Positions 1-8,229 of a stretch of DNA of 64,000 nucleotides are shown here, in pieces. This DNA comes from Halorubrum sp. DM2 (GTDB lineage Archaea; Halobacteriota; Halobacteria; Halobacteriales; Haloferacaceae), in NCBI RefSeq assembly GCF_901686465.1, contig NZ_LR594487.1, forward strand, positions 2,803,773 through 2,867,772, written 5' to 3'. Below the pieces are notes generated by a model. That model did not search any database. It was given only the letters and a program-made list of their open reading frames with translations, and was not told where the DNA came from. The position numbers were made by a program, and so were the translations under genes. Position 1 is the stretch's first letter; every line of letters begins with the position of its first letter.

Positions 1-13
1 GATGACGCTGTAT

Positions 14-73
14 CCCCTCCCTACTGCGCTACTCGGTCGCTTCGCTCCCTGCGTTGCTCCTTGAGGGAGGGAA
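14..73. repeat. Stem-loop in the left-edge intergenic region
   Basis: The arm CCCTCCCT near 15-22 faces AGGGAGGG near 64-71 across a GC-rich loop, so the segment can fold into a hairpin. It lies just left of the Rad3-like helicase gene. It could be a terminator for a gene outside the window or the end of an IS200/IS605-type element, but no transposase gene is present here. The function is unknown. Confidence 0.35.
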
Positions 74-120
74 CTTAGCGCCTGAATACAGTTAAGTTCG
101 ATGCCGCGTAACTCGCTTTC

Positions 121-2484
121 GTGACCGACTCGCCCCCGTGGGCCGACCTCTTCGGCCATCCCGAACCCTACCCCGAGCAGGCCGACGGCATCGACGCCGC
201 CATCGACGCCGCCGAGGACGGCGGCTTCCTCGCCTTAGAGGGTGCCTGCGGGACCGGAAAGACGATGCTCGCGCTCACGGCCGGACTCGACCGCGTCCGG
301 GACCCGGAGTCCGACTTCGAGCGCATCTTCGTCCTCACCAGCGTCAAACAGCAGCTACGCCAGTTCGAGACGGACCTGCGGACCATAAATGACGACCTCC
401 CGGGCGACTACGACCCGGTCTCCGGGCTCACGCTCGTCGGCAAGGCCGATGTCTGCCCGTACGCCCGGGAAAATCGCGGCGGTATCGACCGCGAGAACGT
501 CTACGAGCGCTGCGAGGGCCTCCGCGAGCGAACCCGGAACCTCGTCGGCGACGGCGGGGCGACGACGACCTCGAACCTCGTGAGCGAGGCGCGGAGCCAG
601 CAGGTCGGCCTGATGGACTCCGGGAACGCCGCCGAATCCCCCGCGGACGGCGCGGCCGACTACCTCTCGGTCGACGGCGAGCCGACACCGTACCGACCGG
701 ACACCGAGGAGTACGACGGGACCGAGTTCTGTCCCTTTTATGCCGGCTTCCTCGACGACCTCCCGGAGGACGGCGACCCCGCCGAGGCGGTCCCGTTCGA
801 CGTGACCGAACTCGGCCACGTCGACGCCGACGAACTCGTCCGGCTCGCGGCGGGCCACGGCTCGTGTCCCCACTCGATCATGGGCGCGCTCGTCCCAGAG
901 GTCGAGGTCGTGATCGGTAACTACTACCACGCGTTCGACCCAGTGACGACCGGGACGTTCACCGGCGCGCTGCTCGACGACTCGACGTTCGTCGTCTGCG
1001 ACGAGGCACACATGCTCGAACCGCGCGTCCGGGACCTCGTGAGCGACGCGGTCGCGGACGCGAGCCTGCGCGACGCCGAGGACGAACTCACCCGCGTCGT
1101 CCAGCCGCTATCCTTCGAGTCGGCGGGCGCGGAGTCCGACGACGCCGCGCTGGTCCGCGGCGAACTGGAGGACGCCGACGTGACGGTCGAGGAGATCGAG
1201 GCGGTCCGGAAGTTCTACGCCGACCTCCGCGGCGAACTCGACCGCCGCGTGACCGCGCACCTCGACCGCGAACGCCCCGACTGGCGGGCGTCGATGCGCG
1301 ACCTCGACGACGACGAGATCCCGCTCCGCGACCCGAAGGAGCCGGATGAAGACGAGATCACGGCGTGGGCGGACGGCGAGGGGTACGGCGAGCGCGTCTG
1401 GGCGCGCGCCGAGCAGGTCGGCGCGGTCGTCAAGCGCGTCCTCGACTCGCTCGAAGACGAGGACAAGCGGCGCGCCGCGCCGGGCGTCGGTCGCACCCTC
1501 AACGCCTGGTACCGCGAGGGACACACCGACTTCTTCCGCGCGATAGAACTCGAACGCACGTTCGACGAGACGGAGCCGCCCGACTCGTGGCGGCGGGCGT
1601 ACAACGCGCGCCTCGCGCTCCACAACTGCCTGCCGAGCGAGCCGATCGGCGACCGGCTCGCGTCGTTCGGCGGCGGCGTCCTCATGAGCGCGACGCTGGA
1701 GCCGATGGACCTGTTCCGAGAGGTGACCGGCCTCGACCACGTGGCGGAGCGGGGGCGGCCGGTCGTCGAGCGGACGTACGGCCTCTCGTTCCCGGAGGAG
1801 AACCGCGCCAGCCTCGCGGTCGACGCGCCGAAGTTCACCCACCAGAACCGCGGATCACCGGGCGAGGAGAACCCGACGCGGCTCGCGCATATCGACGCGA
1901 CAGTCGCGGTCGCCCGCCGCGAGGGGAACGTGCTGGTCGGCACCCCGAACTACGCGGAGGCGACGTGGATGGCCGAGGCGCTCGCCGACCGGCTCGACAA
2001 GCCGGTCCTCCTCGACGAGTCGTCCGACGACCGCGAGACGGAGTCGCTGAAGGACGACTTCTTCGCCGGCGACGGGAAGGTGTTGGTGACGAGCCTCCGC
2101 GGGACGCTCACGGAGGGCGTCGACTACCGCGGCGACCGGCTCGCCGCGGCGGTCGTCTGCGGCGTCCCGATCATCAACACCGCGCAGCCGCGGACGCGTG
2201 CGGTGATCGCGGCCTACGACCGGCGGTTCGAGTCGGGGTTCGAGACGGCGCTCACGGTGCCCGCCGTGCGGAAGGCCCGACAGGCGGTCGGTCGGGTCAT
2301 CCGCGGCCCGGACGAGCGCGGGGTCCGCGTGCTGCTCGACGCCCGCTACGCCCGCGACTCGTGGAACGGCGTCCGAGAGTACCTACCCGGACACGAGCGC
2401 GAGGAGTTCCAGCCGGTAAGTCCGGACATGGTGGAAGTCGCGCTCGACCGGTTCGAGTCGCGGCTTCCGGCCGCGAGTGAGTGA
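121..2484 (+). CDS. Rad3/XPD-family ATP-dependent DNA helicase with iron-sulfur cluster
   Basis: This 787-residue superfamily 2 helicase starts at GTG. Walker A GACGTGKT lies at residues 41-48 and the DEAH box at 294-297. Between them are four cysteines at about 112, 131, 204 and 249, spaced like the 4Fe-4S ligands of XPD/DinG helicases. The C-terminal half carries the second RecA domain, with motif VI-like QAVGRVIRGPDERG near residue 720. Family members unwind DNA 5' to 3' in repair or replication; the exact role here is inferred. A low-complexity stretch between the second and third cysteines (about residues 140-195) looks like a haloarchaeal insertion. The gene is transcribed alone; the next gene downstream on this strand is a small CxxC protein. 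Confidence 0.9.
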   Translation: MTDSPPWADLFGHPEPYPEQADGIDAAIDAAEDGGFLALEGACGTGKTMLALTAGLDRVRDPESDFERIFVLTSVKQQLRQFETDLRTINDDLPGDYDPVSGLTLVGKADVCPYARENRGGIDRENVYERCEGLRERTRNLVGDGGATTTSNLVSEARSQQVGLMDSGNAAESPADGAADYLSVDGEPTPYRPDTEEYDGTEFCPFYAGFLDDLPEDGDPAEAVPFDVTELGHVDADELVRLAAGHGSCPHSIMGALVPEVEVVIGNYYHAFDPVTTGTFTGALLDDSTFVVCDEAHMLEPRVRDLVSDAVADASLRDAEDELTRVVQPLSFESAGAESDDAALVRGELEDADVTVEEIEAVRKFYADLRGELDRRVTAHLDRERPDWRASMRDLDDDEIPLRDPKEPDEDEITAWADGEGYGERVWARAEQVGAVVKRVLDSLEDEDKRRAAPGVGRTLNAWYREGHTDFFRAIELERTFDETEPPDSWRRAYNARLALHNCLPSEPIGDRLASFGGGVLMSATLEPMDLFREVTGLDHVAERGRPVVERTYGLSFPEENRASLAVDAPKFTHQNRGSPGEENPTRLAHIDATVAVARREGNVLVGTPNYAEATWMAEALADRLDKPVLLDESSDDRETESLKDDFFAGDGKVLVTSLRGTLTEGVDYRGDRLAAAVVCGVPIINTAQPRTRAVIAAYDRRFESGFETALTVPAVRKARQAVGRVIRGPDERGVRVLLDARYARDSWNGVREYLPGHEREEFQPVSPDMVEVALDRFESRLPAASE

Positions 2485-2571
2485 GTCCGACCCCGTTTGG
2501 CACCGTATAACGGCCCGTTACCGCCGGGTATGCGGGTCGTAACTATACCGCTAGGGACGGTTCCGACGCCC

Positions 2572-2724
2572 ATGGACGCCGTCTCTCGGAACGAACGATA
2601 CCACCTCGTCTGTCGCGAGTGTCCGCTCGAACGCCTGTTTGATACCGCGGTCGACGCGGACGCGATCCGACGCGATCACGTCGACGAAACCGGCCACCGC
2701 GTCGCCGTCGATCGGGTCGAGTAA
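2572..2724 (+). CDS. Small CxxC-containing haloarchaeal protein
   Basis: This 50-residue ORF begins MDAVSRNERYHLVCRECPLE and carries one CxxC pair. A longer in-frame reading from 2497 exists, but residues upstream of the ATG at 2572 look like non-coding DNA, so the shorter form is chosen. The protein resembles small haloarchaeal proteins with half a zinc-ribbon, which might bind metal as dimers. No function can be assigned. It ends about 57 bp before the stop codon of the convergent M24 gene. Confidence 0.6.
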   Translation: MDAVSRNERYHLVCRECPLERLFDTAVDADAIRRDHVDETGHRVAVDRVE

Positions 2725-2780
2725 CAGACCGGTTCGGGGCGGCTCGACGGATGCCGGCGAACGATCCGGCGGCGGTCCCC

Positions 2781-3956
2781 TCAGACGACGTTCGAGTCGA
2801 TGTCCCGCGGGAAGTTCGTGAGCGTCTCGGTCCCCGACTCGGTGATCGCTACGGTGTCGGAGTGGCGGTAGCCGTACTCGTCAGTGTAGAGTCCCGGTTC
2901 GATCGTGTACACGTGTCCGGGTCGAATCAGGGCGTCGTCGCCGTCGTAGCGCTCGCCCCAGCCGCGGTCGATGTACGGCGGCTCGTGGCCGCCGAGACCG
3001 ATGTTGTGGCCGACGTGATGTTGCGCAAGCTCGGTCACGCCCTGTTCCTCGAAGTAGTCCCAGACGACGCGGTCGACCTCGGCGACCGGCACGCCCGGAC
3101 CCAAGGCGTCGATCGCGAGCGTCTGCGCCTCCAACATTAGCTCGAAGTGGTGTTCCTGCTCGTCGGAGTAGTCGCCGACGAACATGGTCCGCTCCAGCTC
3201 CGAGCGGTAGCCGTCGACGTTCGCGGTCGCGCCGGTGACCAGCACGTCGCCCTCGGAGAGCCGCTCGTTCGGGGTGTGGCCGTGCGGGAGCGCGGTCTCT
3301 TCGCCGGAGATATACCCTGCGTGGACCGGGCCGTCGCCGCGGACGCGGACGCTGTAGTCGTCACCGAGCGTGTCGAGCATGGCGCGGGACGCGTCGGTCG
3401 ACGCGCGCTGCGAGACGGTCGCCGGGTGCGCCCCCGGCTCGGAGTAGTCGGCGAGGTAGCGGTGCCCGAGGTTCGCCCACTTCGCCGACTCGCGGATCAG
3501 GTCGACCTCGTCGTCGGACTTCGCCCAGCGCATCCGGCCGACCCACGACTGCGTCTCGACGTCGAGCGAGTCGGAGAAGGCGGGGCCCTCGTACCCCATC
3601 ACGCCCGGGGGTCCGTCGGCGTCGGCGGCGATCGCGTCGACGCCGAGCCCGTTCAGCATCTCCACGGCGACGCTGACCGGCTCGCCGCCGGGATAGTCGA
3701 AGTAATCGTGGACGGCGTCGATCCGCGAATTCGGCGAGACGCGCTCGACCTCCAGTCTCGGGACGGTGATCTCGACGCGGTCGTCGGTGACCGCGAGGAC
3801 GACCGGGCACTCCGTCTGGATGTGGTGGAATCCCGTGAGGTACTCGATGGCGGTCGCGCCGACCCACGTCGCGGCGTCGGCGTCGGTCGCTGCGAGACGG
3901 TCTCGGACCGCGGCGAGCCGGTCCTCGAAGGCCGACTCGGGGAGTCGCGTGGCCAT
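2781..3956 (-). CDS. M24-fold protein (Xaa-Pro peptidase/creatinase-like), metal ligands degenerate
   Basis: The 391-residue protein has an N-terminal creatinase-type domain (about 1-150) followed by a pita-bread M24 domain. The signatures HHVGHNIG (313-320) and TIEPGLY (351-357) are clear. When aligned by eye to prolidase, the two metal-binding aspartates correspond to Gly242 and Glu253, and the last glutamate to Ser366; only His317 and Glu353 remain. That pattern suggests a non-dimetal hydrolase such as a creatinase-like enzyme rather than an active aminopeptidase. Databases would probably still label it aminopeptidase P family. It is transcribed alone, convergent with the small CxxC gene. 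Confidence 0.8.
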   Translation of the reverse strand: MATRLPESAFEDRLAAVRDRLAATDADAATWVGATAIEYLTGFHHIQTECPVVLAVTDDRVEITVPRLEVERVSPNSRIDAVHDYFDYPGGEPVSVAVEMLNGLGVDAIAADADGPPGVMGYEGPAFSDSLDVETQSWVGRMRWAKSDDEVDLIRESAKWANLGHRYLADYSEPGAHPATVSQRASTDASRAMLDTLGDDYSVRVRGDGPVHAGYISGEETALPHGHTPNERLSEGDVLVTGATANVDGYRSELERTMFVGDYSDEQEHHFELMLEAQTLAIDALGPGVPVAEVDRVVWDYFEEQGVTELAQHHVGHNIGLGGHEPPYIDRGWGERYDGDDALIRPGHVYTIEPGLYTDEYGYRHSDTVAITESGTETLTNFPRDIDSNVV

Positions 3957-4075
3957 ACCTCACGATGGACGAACGCGCCGATAAACGGTCGGGTAGCGGA
4001 ACGGTGGTTAGCGTCGGTACCGGGGGCGGTGCCGGTCTCAGGAAGGGAATTGGTGACGCGGTCGCTCCGGACGGA

Positions 4076-4687
4076 TCAGCTCTCGCGGCGGGCGAACGCG
4101 AGGTTGCCGGAGACGTTCTTGATGTAGGCCGTCACGGTCTCGCCCTCCTGTGCGCCGGGGACGAAGATCGTGTACTCGCCGCGTTCGGCGACGCCGTCGC
4201 CCTTGCGACCGGTGCCGACGATCTCGAGTTCGTACGTGTTGCCCGACTCGACGGCGTCCTCCTGTCGCTGGGTGTTCTGCGTGTTCTGTTTCGCCACCGG
4301 GCGGAACGCCCCGCAGGCCTCACAGCGAAGCATCGGCGTCCGGTTCTCCGTCTCCAGCCGGGTGTCGGGGAGACCGCACTCCGAGCAGGTGACGTACGAC
4401 TCGATGTACGAGTCGATCGCGGCCTGAAAGTCGCGCTCGCGGAAGTTCCCGCTGTAGCGGGCGCGGCCGTCCTCGTACTGGCCGGCCGTACCGAGCTCCT
4501 GTTGGATCTTCGAGTGGACGTGTTCGGGGTCGCGGCTCAGCGCGTCGGCGATTCCGGAGAGGTTCGTCAGGCGGGTGAACGCCCCGTCCTTCTGCGCTTC
4601 GGGGTCTGGGACGGACAGCCGCTCGTCGGAGCCGCCCAGGTCCGGGACCTCCTCCATCGCGCGGTCGAGGCTCGATTCGTAATCCAT
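4076..4687 (-). CDS. eif2b: Translation initiation factor aIF2 subunit beta with C-terminal TRAM domain
   Basis: The 203-residue protein has an N-terminal helix, a central alpha-beta domain (FTRLTNLSGIADALSRDP), and a zinc ribbon with CSEC and CEAC pairs, all typical of aIF2-beta. The last ~55 residues match a TRAM RNA-binding domain (GDGVAERGEYTIFVPGAQ). This fusion is known in haloarchaea. aIF2 carries initiator Met-tRNA to the small ribosomal subunit. The initiator tRNA gene lies about 100 bp upstream on the same strand, so the two may be co-transcribed or simply linked. The start is the ATG giving MDYESSLDRAMEEVPDL, which matches the family N-terminus. Confidence 0.93.
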   Translation of the reverse strand: MDYESSLDRAMEEVPDLGGSDERLSVPDPEAQKDGAFTRLTNLSGIADALSRDPEHVHSKIQQELGTAGQYEDGRARYSGNFRERDFQAAIDSYIESYVTCSECGLPDTRLETENRTPMLRCEACGAFRPVAKQNTQNTQRQEDAVESGNTYELEIVGTGRKGDGVAERGEYTIFVPGAQEGETVTAYIKNVSGNLAFARRES

Positions 4688-4788
4688 ACGCGAGGGAACG
4701 ACAGCGCGACGGAAATCGCTTCCGGGTTCGAAATCAGCCGCGTTTCGACCCCGGAGTCGAGCCTAAGAGTGTAGCAGTCGGCCAGAAG

Positions 4789-4863
4789 TAGCGGGAGGTA
4801 GATTTGAACTACCGATCTCCGGGTTATGAGCCCGGCGGAATCTCCTGGCTATCCCATCCCGCT
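4789..4863 (-). tRNA. Initiator tRNA-Met (CAT)
   Basis: Read on the minus strand, the gene folds into a full cloverleaf of 75 nt. The acceptor stem is AGCGGGA/TCCCGCT with discriminator A, the anticodon loop is CTCATAA, and the T-loop is TTCAAAT. The A1-U72 pair and the three G-C pairs at the base of the anticodon stem (GGG/CCC) are hallmarks of archaeal initiator tRNA. CCA is not encoded. The aIF2-beta gene lies about 100 bp downstream on the same strand. Confidence 0.95.
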
Positions 4864-4978
4864 ATCGTAGCAAAATCGCGTGCGACTGTTAAGGGTTCTG
4901 ATCCCGCCGCCCGTGTGCGATTCGTCCACGCGTCTGCGACGGGTATTGTCCTGCCGAGCGGTCGCCCCCGCCGCTCCG

Positions 4979-5221
4979 TCACTCCTCGCTCGCGTCGTCG
5001 GTCGCGTCCCCTCCCTTCGCCGCCACGGCCTTGATCCGGATCCGAAGCGCGATGACGGCGACGGCGGCGAATCCCACCGTCACGGCGATGTCGGCCGGGT
5101 CGCCTGAGAGCGCGCGCTGCGCGGTGAGTCCCGCCATCAGCGCGAACATCAGCGCCAACAGCCCCGCGATCGGGACCACGTACCCCTCGGTGAACGCCGA
5201 CCCGCCGGATTCGTCGCTCAT
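4979..5221 (-). CDS. Small two-helix membrane protein
   Basis: This 80-residue protein starts MSDESGGSAF. Two hydrophobic helices (about residues 15-35 and 46-60) are followed by a basic patch (RIRIKAVAAK) and an acidic tail. The reading frame extends upstream, but the internal ATG gives a normal haloarchaeal N-terminus and the upstream residues are non-coding in character. No function is recognised. It is divergent from the acyl-CoA synthetase that begins about 100 bp away. Confidence 0.65.
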   Translation of the reverse strand: MSDESGGSAFTEGYVVPIAGLLALMFALMAGLTAQRALSGDPADIAVTVGFAAVAVIALRIRIKAVAAKGGDATDDASEE

Positions 5222-5320
5222 GTCCTCCCCCTCCGCGGGCGACCGTGAAAAGCGTCTCGCGCCCACCTCCGCCTTGCGCCGGCCGCAAACGATTTCACTC
5301 ATCATCGATAGTGATAGACG

Positions 5321-6937
5321 ATGCACAAGCCGCTACTGACGACCGACTTTCTGGATCGGGCGCGTCGACACTACGCCGACGAGGAGGCGGTCCTCGCGGT
5401 CGACGGGACGCGATACACGTACGCGGAGCTAGGCGAGCGGGCCGACCGCTTCTCCGCCGCGTTACAGGAGCGCGGGATCGAGAAGGGGGACCGGGTCGCG
5501 GTGTTGGATCCGAACACGCACTACCACTTGGAGGCCGCCTACGGCGCGATGCAGGTCGGTGCGGTCCACACCCCGCTGAACTACCGGCTCACGCCCGACG
5601 ACTTCTCGTACATGCTCTCGGACGCCGGCGTCGACGCCATCTACGCCGACGCCGAGTACGCGGCGAACGTCGAGGCGATCCGCGACGAGGTGCCGACCGA
5701 GACGTTCCTCACGAACGACGCGGACGCGGTCGAGGGCGACTGGGAGTCGTTCGACGCCGCACTCGACGACGCGGACCCCGACGCCTACCAGCGCCCGGAG
5801 ATGGACGAAGACGAGGTGATCACGATCAACTACACCTCGGGGACCACCGGCGACCCGAAGGGCGTCTGTCGCACGCACCGCGCCGAGACGCTCCACGCGT
5901 ACCTCATCTCGATCCATCAGGAGATCACCGACGACGACGTGTACCTCTGGACGCTGCCGATGTTCCACGTCAACGGCTGGGGCCACATCTACGCGGTCAC
6001 GGGAATGGGCGCGCGGCACGTCTGTACCCGCGGGGTCGACGTCGCGGAGACGTTCGACCGGATCCGCACCGAAGACGTGTCGTACTTCTGTGCGGCCCCG
6101 ACCGTGCTCAACATGCTCGGCGACCACCACGCCGAACACGGCGGCGCGACGACCGGCGACGCCGACGTGCGGGTCGCGACCGCGGGCGCGGCCCCGCCGG
6201 AGGCGACGATCCGCACCGTCGAAGAGGAGTTCGGCTGGGACCTCAAACACGTGTACGGCGCGACCGAGACGGGACCGCTCGTGACGACCTCGGACGCGAA
6301 GCGCCACTTCGACGCCGACGCCGACGACCGCTTCGCGGTGAAGAAAACGCAGGGGATCGGCTACCTCGGCACGGACGTGCGCGTCGTCGACGAGAACGGC
6401 GAGGACGTGGCCGCCGACGGCGAGACGATCGGCGAGATCGTCGTCCGCGGCAATCAGGTGATGGACCGCTACTGGAACAAGCCCGAGGCCACCGAGGAGG
6501 CGTTCTCGGAGCGGTTGGAGGGGTACTACCACATGGGCGATCTGGCCGTCGTCGACGAGGACGGGTTCGTCTCGATTCAGGACCGCAAGAAGGACATCAT
6601 CATCTCCGGCGGGGAGAACATCTCCTCGATCGAGTTAGAGGACACCCTCTTCGAACACGACGCCGTCTCCGACGTCGCCGTCATCCCCGCGCCCGACGAG
6701 CGGTGGGGCGAGACGCCGAAGGCGTTCGTCGTCCCCGAGAGCGGCGACCCGGACGACGCGGGCGTGACGCCGGAGGAACTCAAAACGTTCGTCCGCGAGC
6801 GCGTCGCGGACTACAAGACGCCCGGCGAGGTGGAGTTCGTGGAGGAACTTCCGACGACCGCGACCGGGAAGATCCAGAAGTACGAGCTTCGCGAACGCGA
6901 GTGGGACGAGGAAGAGCGGATGGTCGGAGAAGGGTAG
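5321..6937 (+). CDS. AMP-forming acyl-CoA synthetase
   Basis: The 538-residue protein belongs to the ANL adenylate-forming superfamily. The P-loop-like motif YTSGTTGDPKG lies near residues 171-181, the YGATETGP motif near 311, HMGDLAVVDEDGF near 405, and the C-terminal catalytic lysine motif ATGKIQK near 518. It activates a carboxylic acid, probably a medium- or long-chain fatty acid, to an acyl-adenylate and then the CoA thioester. Substrate cannot be read from sequence. Together with the acyl-CoA dehydrogenases at 31.7 and 59.2 kb it would support fatty-acid oxidation. The start ATG follows the intergenic region shared with a divergent membrane protein gene. Confidence 0.9.
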   Translation: MHKPLLTTDFLDRARRHYADEEAVLAVDGTRYTYAELGERADRFSAALQERGIEKGDRVAVLDPNTHYHLEAAYGAMQVGAVHTPLNYRLTPDDFSYMLSDAGVDAIYADAEYAANVEAIRDEVPTETFLTNDADAVEGDWESFDAALDDADPDAYQRPEMDEDEVITINYTSGTTGDPKGVCRTHRAETLHAYLISIHQEITDDDVYLWTLPMFHVNGWGHIYAVTGMGARHVCTRGVDVAETFDRIRTEDVSYFCAAPTVLNMLGDHHAEHGGATTGDADVRVATAGAAPPEATIRTVEEEFGWDLKHVYGATETGPLVTTSDAKRHFDADADDRFAVKKTQGIGYLGTDVRVVDENGEDVAADGETIGEIVVRGNQVMDRYWNKPEATEEAFSERLEGYYHMGDLAVVDEDGFVSIQDRKKDIIISGGENISSIELEDTLFEHDAVSDVAVIPAPDERWGETPKAFVVPESGDPDDAGVTPEELKTFVRERVADYKTPGEVEFVEELPTTATGKIQKYELREREWDEEERMVGEG

Positions 6938-6970
6938 TTGCTCGGCGCGGTTAGGAGGTGTTCGGGCCGC

Positions 6971-7387
6971 TCAGGCCTCTCCGTCGTCGATTTCGTCGCC
7001 GTCGTCGATTTCGTCGCCGTCGTCGATTTCGTCGCCGTCGTCGGTCTCGCCGGATTCGTCCGCTCCGGTGCGTTCCTCGCCGTCCCCGCCGGAGTCGCTC
7101 AGCCGGTCGGCGTCGATGCTCACGCCGGGCGGCGTCACGACGAGGAACCCCCGGAAGTGCATCAGCTCTCCGTCCATGTCCTTCACGTCGCGCGCGAAGG
7201 GGGCGGCCAGCTCGTTGAGGTCGCCCGCTATCGACAACACCAGCGTGTTCCCGTAGTCGACGCTGCGGACCCACTCCTCCGGGTCGGTCGTGCCGTCCAA
7301 GACGCCGAGGACGACGTCACCGCCGGCCGCGAACGCCTCGTCCATCTTCTCCTCGGCGTCCCGCAGGTCGAGGTCCCAGTCGCTCAT
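6971..7387 (-). CDS. DUF5779-like haloarchaeal protein with acidic repeat tail
   Basis: The 138-residue protein begins MSDWDLDLRDAEEKMDEAF. Its first ~95 residues form a compact domain resembling the haloarchaeal DUF5779 family. The C-terminus is a run of Asp/Glu including three DDGDEI units encoded by an 18-bp tandem repeat. No catalytic motif is visible and the function is unknown. It converges on the acyl-CoA synthetase with about 33 bp between stop codons. Confidence 0.75.
   Translation of the reverse strand: MSDWDLDLRDAEEKMDEAFAAGGDVVLGVLDGTTDPEEWVRSVDYGNTLVLSIAGDLNELAAPFARDVKDMDGELMHFRGFLVVTPPGVSIDADRLSDSGGDGEERTGADESGETDDGDEIDDGDEIDDGDEIDDGEA
6983..7036. repeat. Three 18-bp tandem repeats inside the DUF5779-like gene
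   Basis: Three near-identical copies of GTCGTCGATTTCGTCGCC lie at 6983-7000, 7001-7018 and 7019-7036, followed by a diverged fourth unit. On the minus strand they encode the hexapeptide DGDEID in frame. Unit number is likely to vary between strains by slippage. Confidence 0.9.
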
Positions 7388-7517
7388 ACGTGGGGGTCGA
7401 CAGGCGGCGGCAAAAGCGTTCGGGAGCCGAGACGGTGAACACGAGCGCCGGCGGTTCCCTAGGCCCGGGACGGCGCGGTCGCGGTGTGGTTAAGTGCGTT
7501 CCCGACCGATCGGTGAT

Positions 7518-8183
7518 ATGGAACACACGCGGCGGTCCCTGCTTGCGGCGGGAGCGACGGTCGGCGTCGTCGGCCTCGCCGGCTGCTCGGGCGGCGGCGG
7601 GGGTGGCGGCGGACTCAACTTCGACGCCGGGGCGTACAACTGTGACGTATCAGAGCCCAGCGACTCCGACCTCGACTACCGGCCGACGCTTGGGAACCCC
7701 GACGCAGACGTGACCGTTCAGGCCTTCGAGGACTTCACCTGCGGTCACTGCGCGACGTACAAACTCGATCACTTTCCGACGATCCGCGAGGAGTACATCG
7801 AGCCGGGCGATATCCACTACGAACACTGGGACTTCCCGCTCCCGGTCAACGAGCGGTGGGCGGTCCCGGTCGCGAGCGCGGCTCGGGGCGTCGGCGCTCG
7901 CCACGGCGACGAGGCGTTCTTCGAGTTCGCATCGGCGGCCTACGAGTCGCAGGGGAGCTACGGACAGGGCAACGCGACGGAGGAGATGCCGGGCGGCGCG
8001 GACCCCTGTGCGGTCCTCGCCGACGTGGAATTCACGACGTACGCGGAAGCCATTCAGAGCGACCGTTCCGAGGGCGAGTCCATGGGCGTCAGCGGGACGC
8101 CGGCGATATTCGTGAACGGCAGCCCGGTTCAGGAAGGGTACTCCGCGGAGGCGATCTCGTCGGCGATCGACGCCGAACTCTGA
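7518..8183 (+). CDS. DsbA-family thioredoxin-fold lipoprotein
   Basis: From the ATG at 7518 this is a 221-residue protein. It begins with a twin-arginine-like signal (HTRRSLLAAGATVGVVG) ending in the lipobox LAGC and a glycine-rich linker. The mature part is a DsbA-like thioredoxin domain with FEDFTCGHC (active-site CxxC at residues 75-78) and a cis-proline region GTPAIFVNG. It should act outside the membrane as a thiol-disulfide oxidoreductase; partners are unknown. The upstream residues of the open frame are excluded because the Tat motif fixes the start. The MFS gene follows 46 bp downstream. Confidence 0.88.
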   Translation: MEHTRRSLLAAGATVGVVGLAGCSGGGGGGGGLNFDAGAYNCDVSEPSDSDLDYRPTLGNPDADVTVQAFEDFTCGHCATYKLDHFPTIREEYIEPGDIHYEHWDFPLPVNERWAVPVASAARGVGARHGDEAFFEFASAAYESQGSYGQGNATEEMPGGADPCAVLADVEFTTYAEAIQSDRSEGESMGVSGTPAIFVNGSPVQEGYSAEAISSAIDAEL

Positions 8184-8229
8184 CACCGGAGCGTCGGTCT
8201 TTTGCCCGTTCGACCCGTTTTATAAGCGG

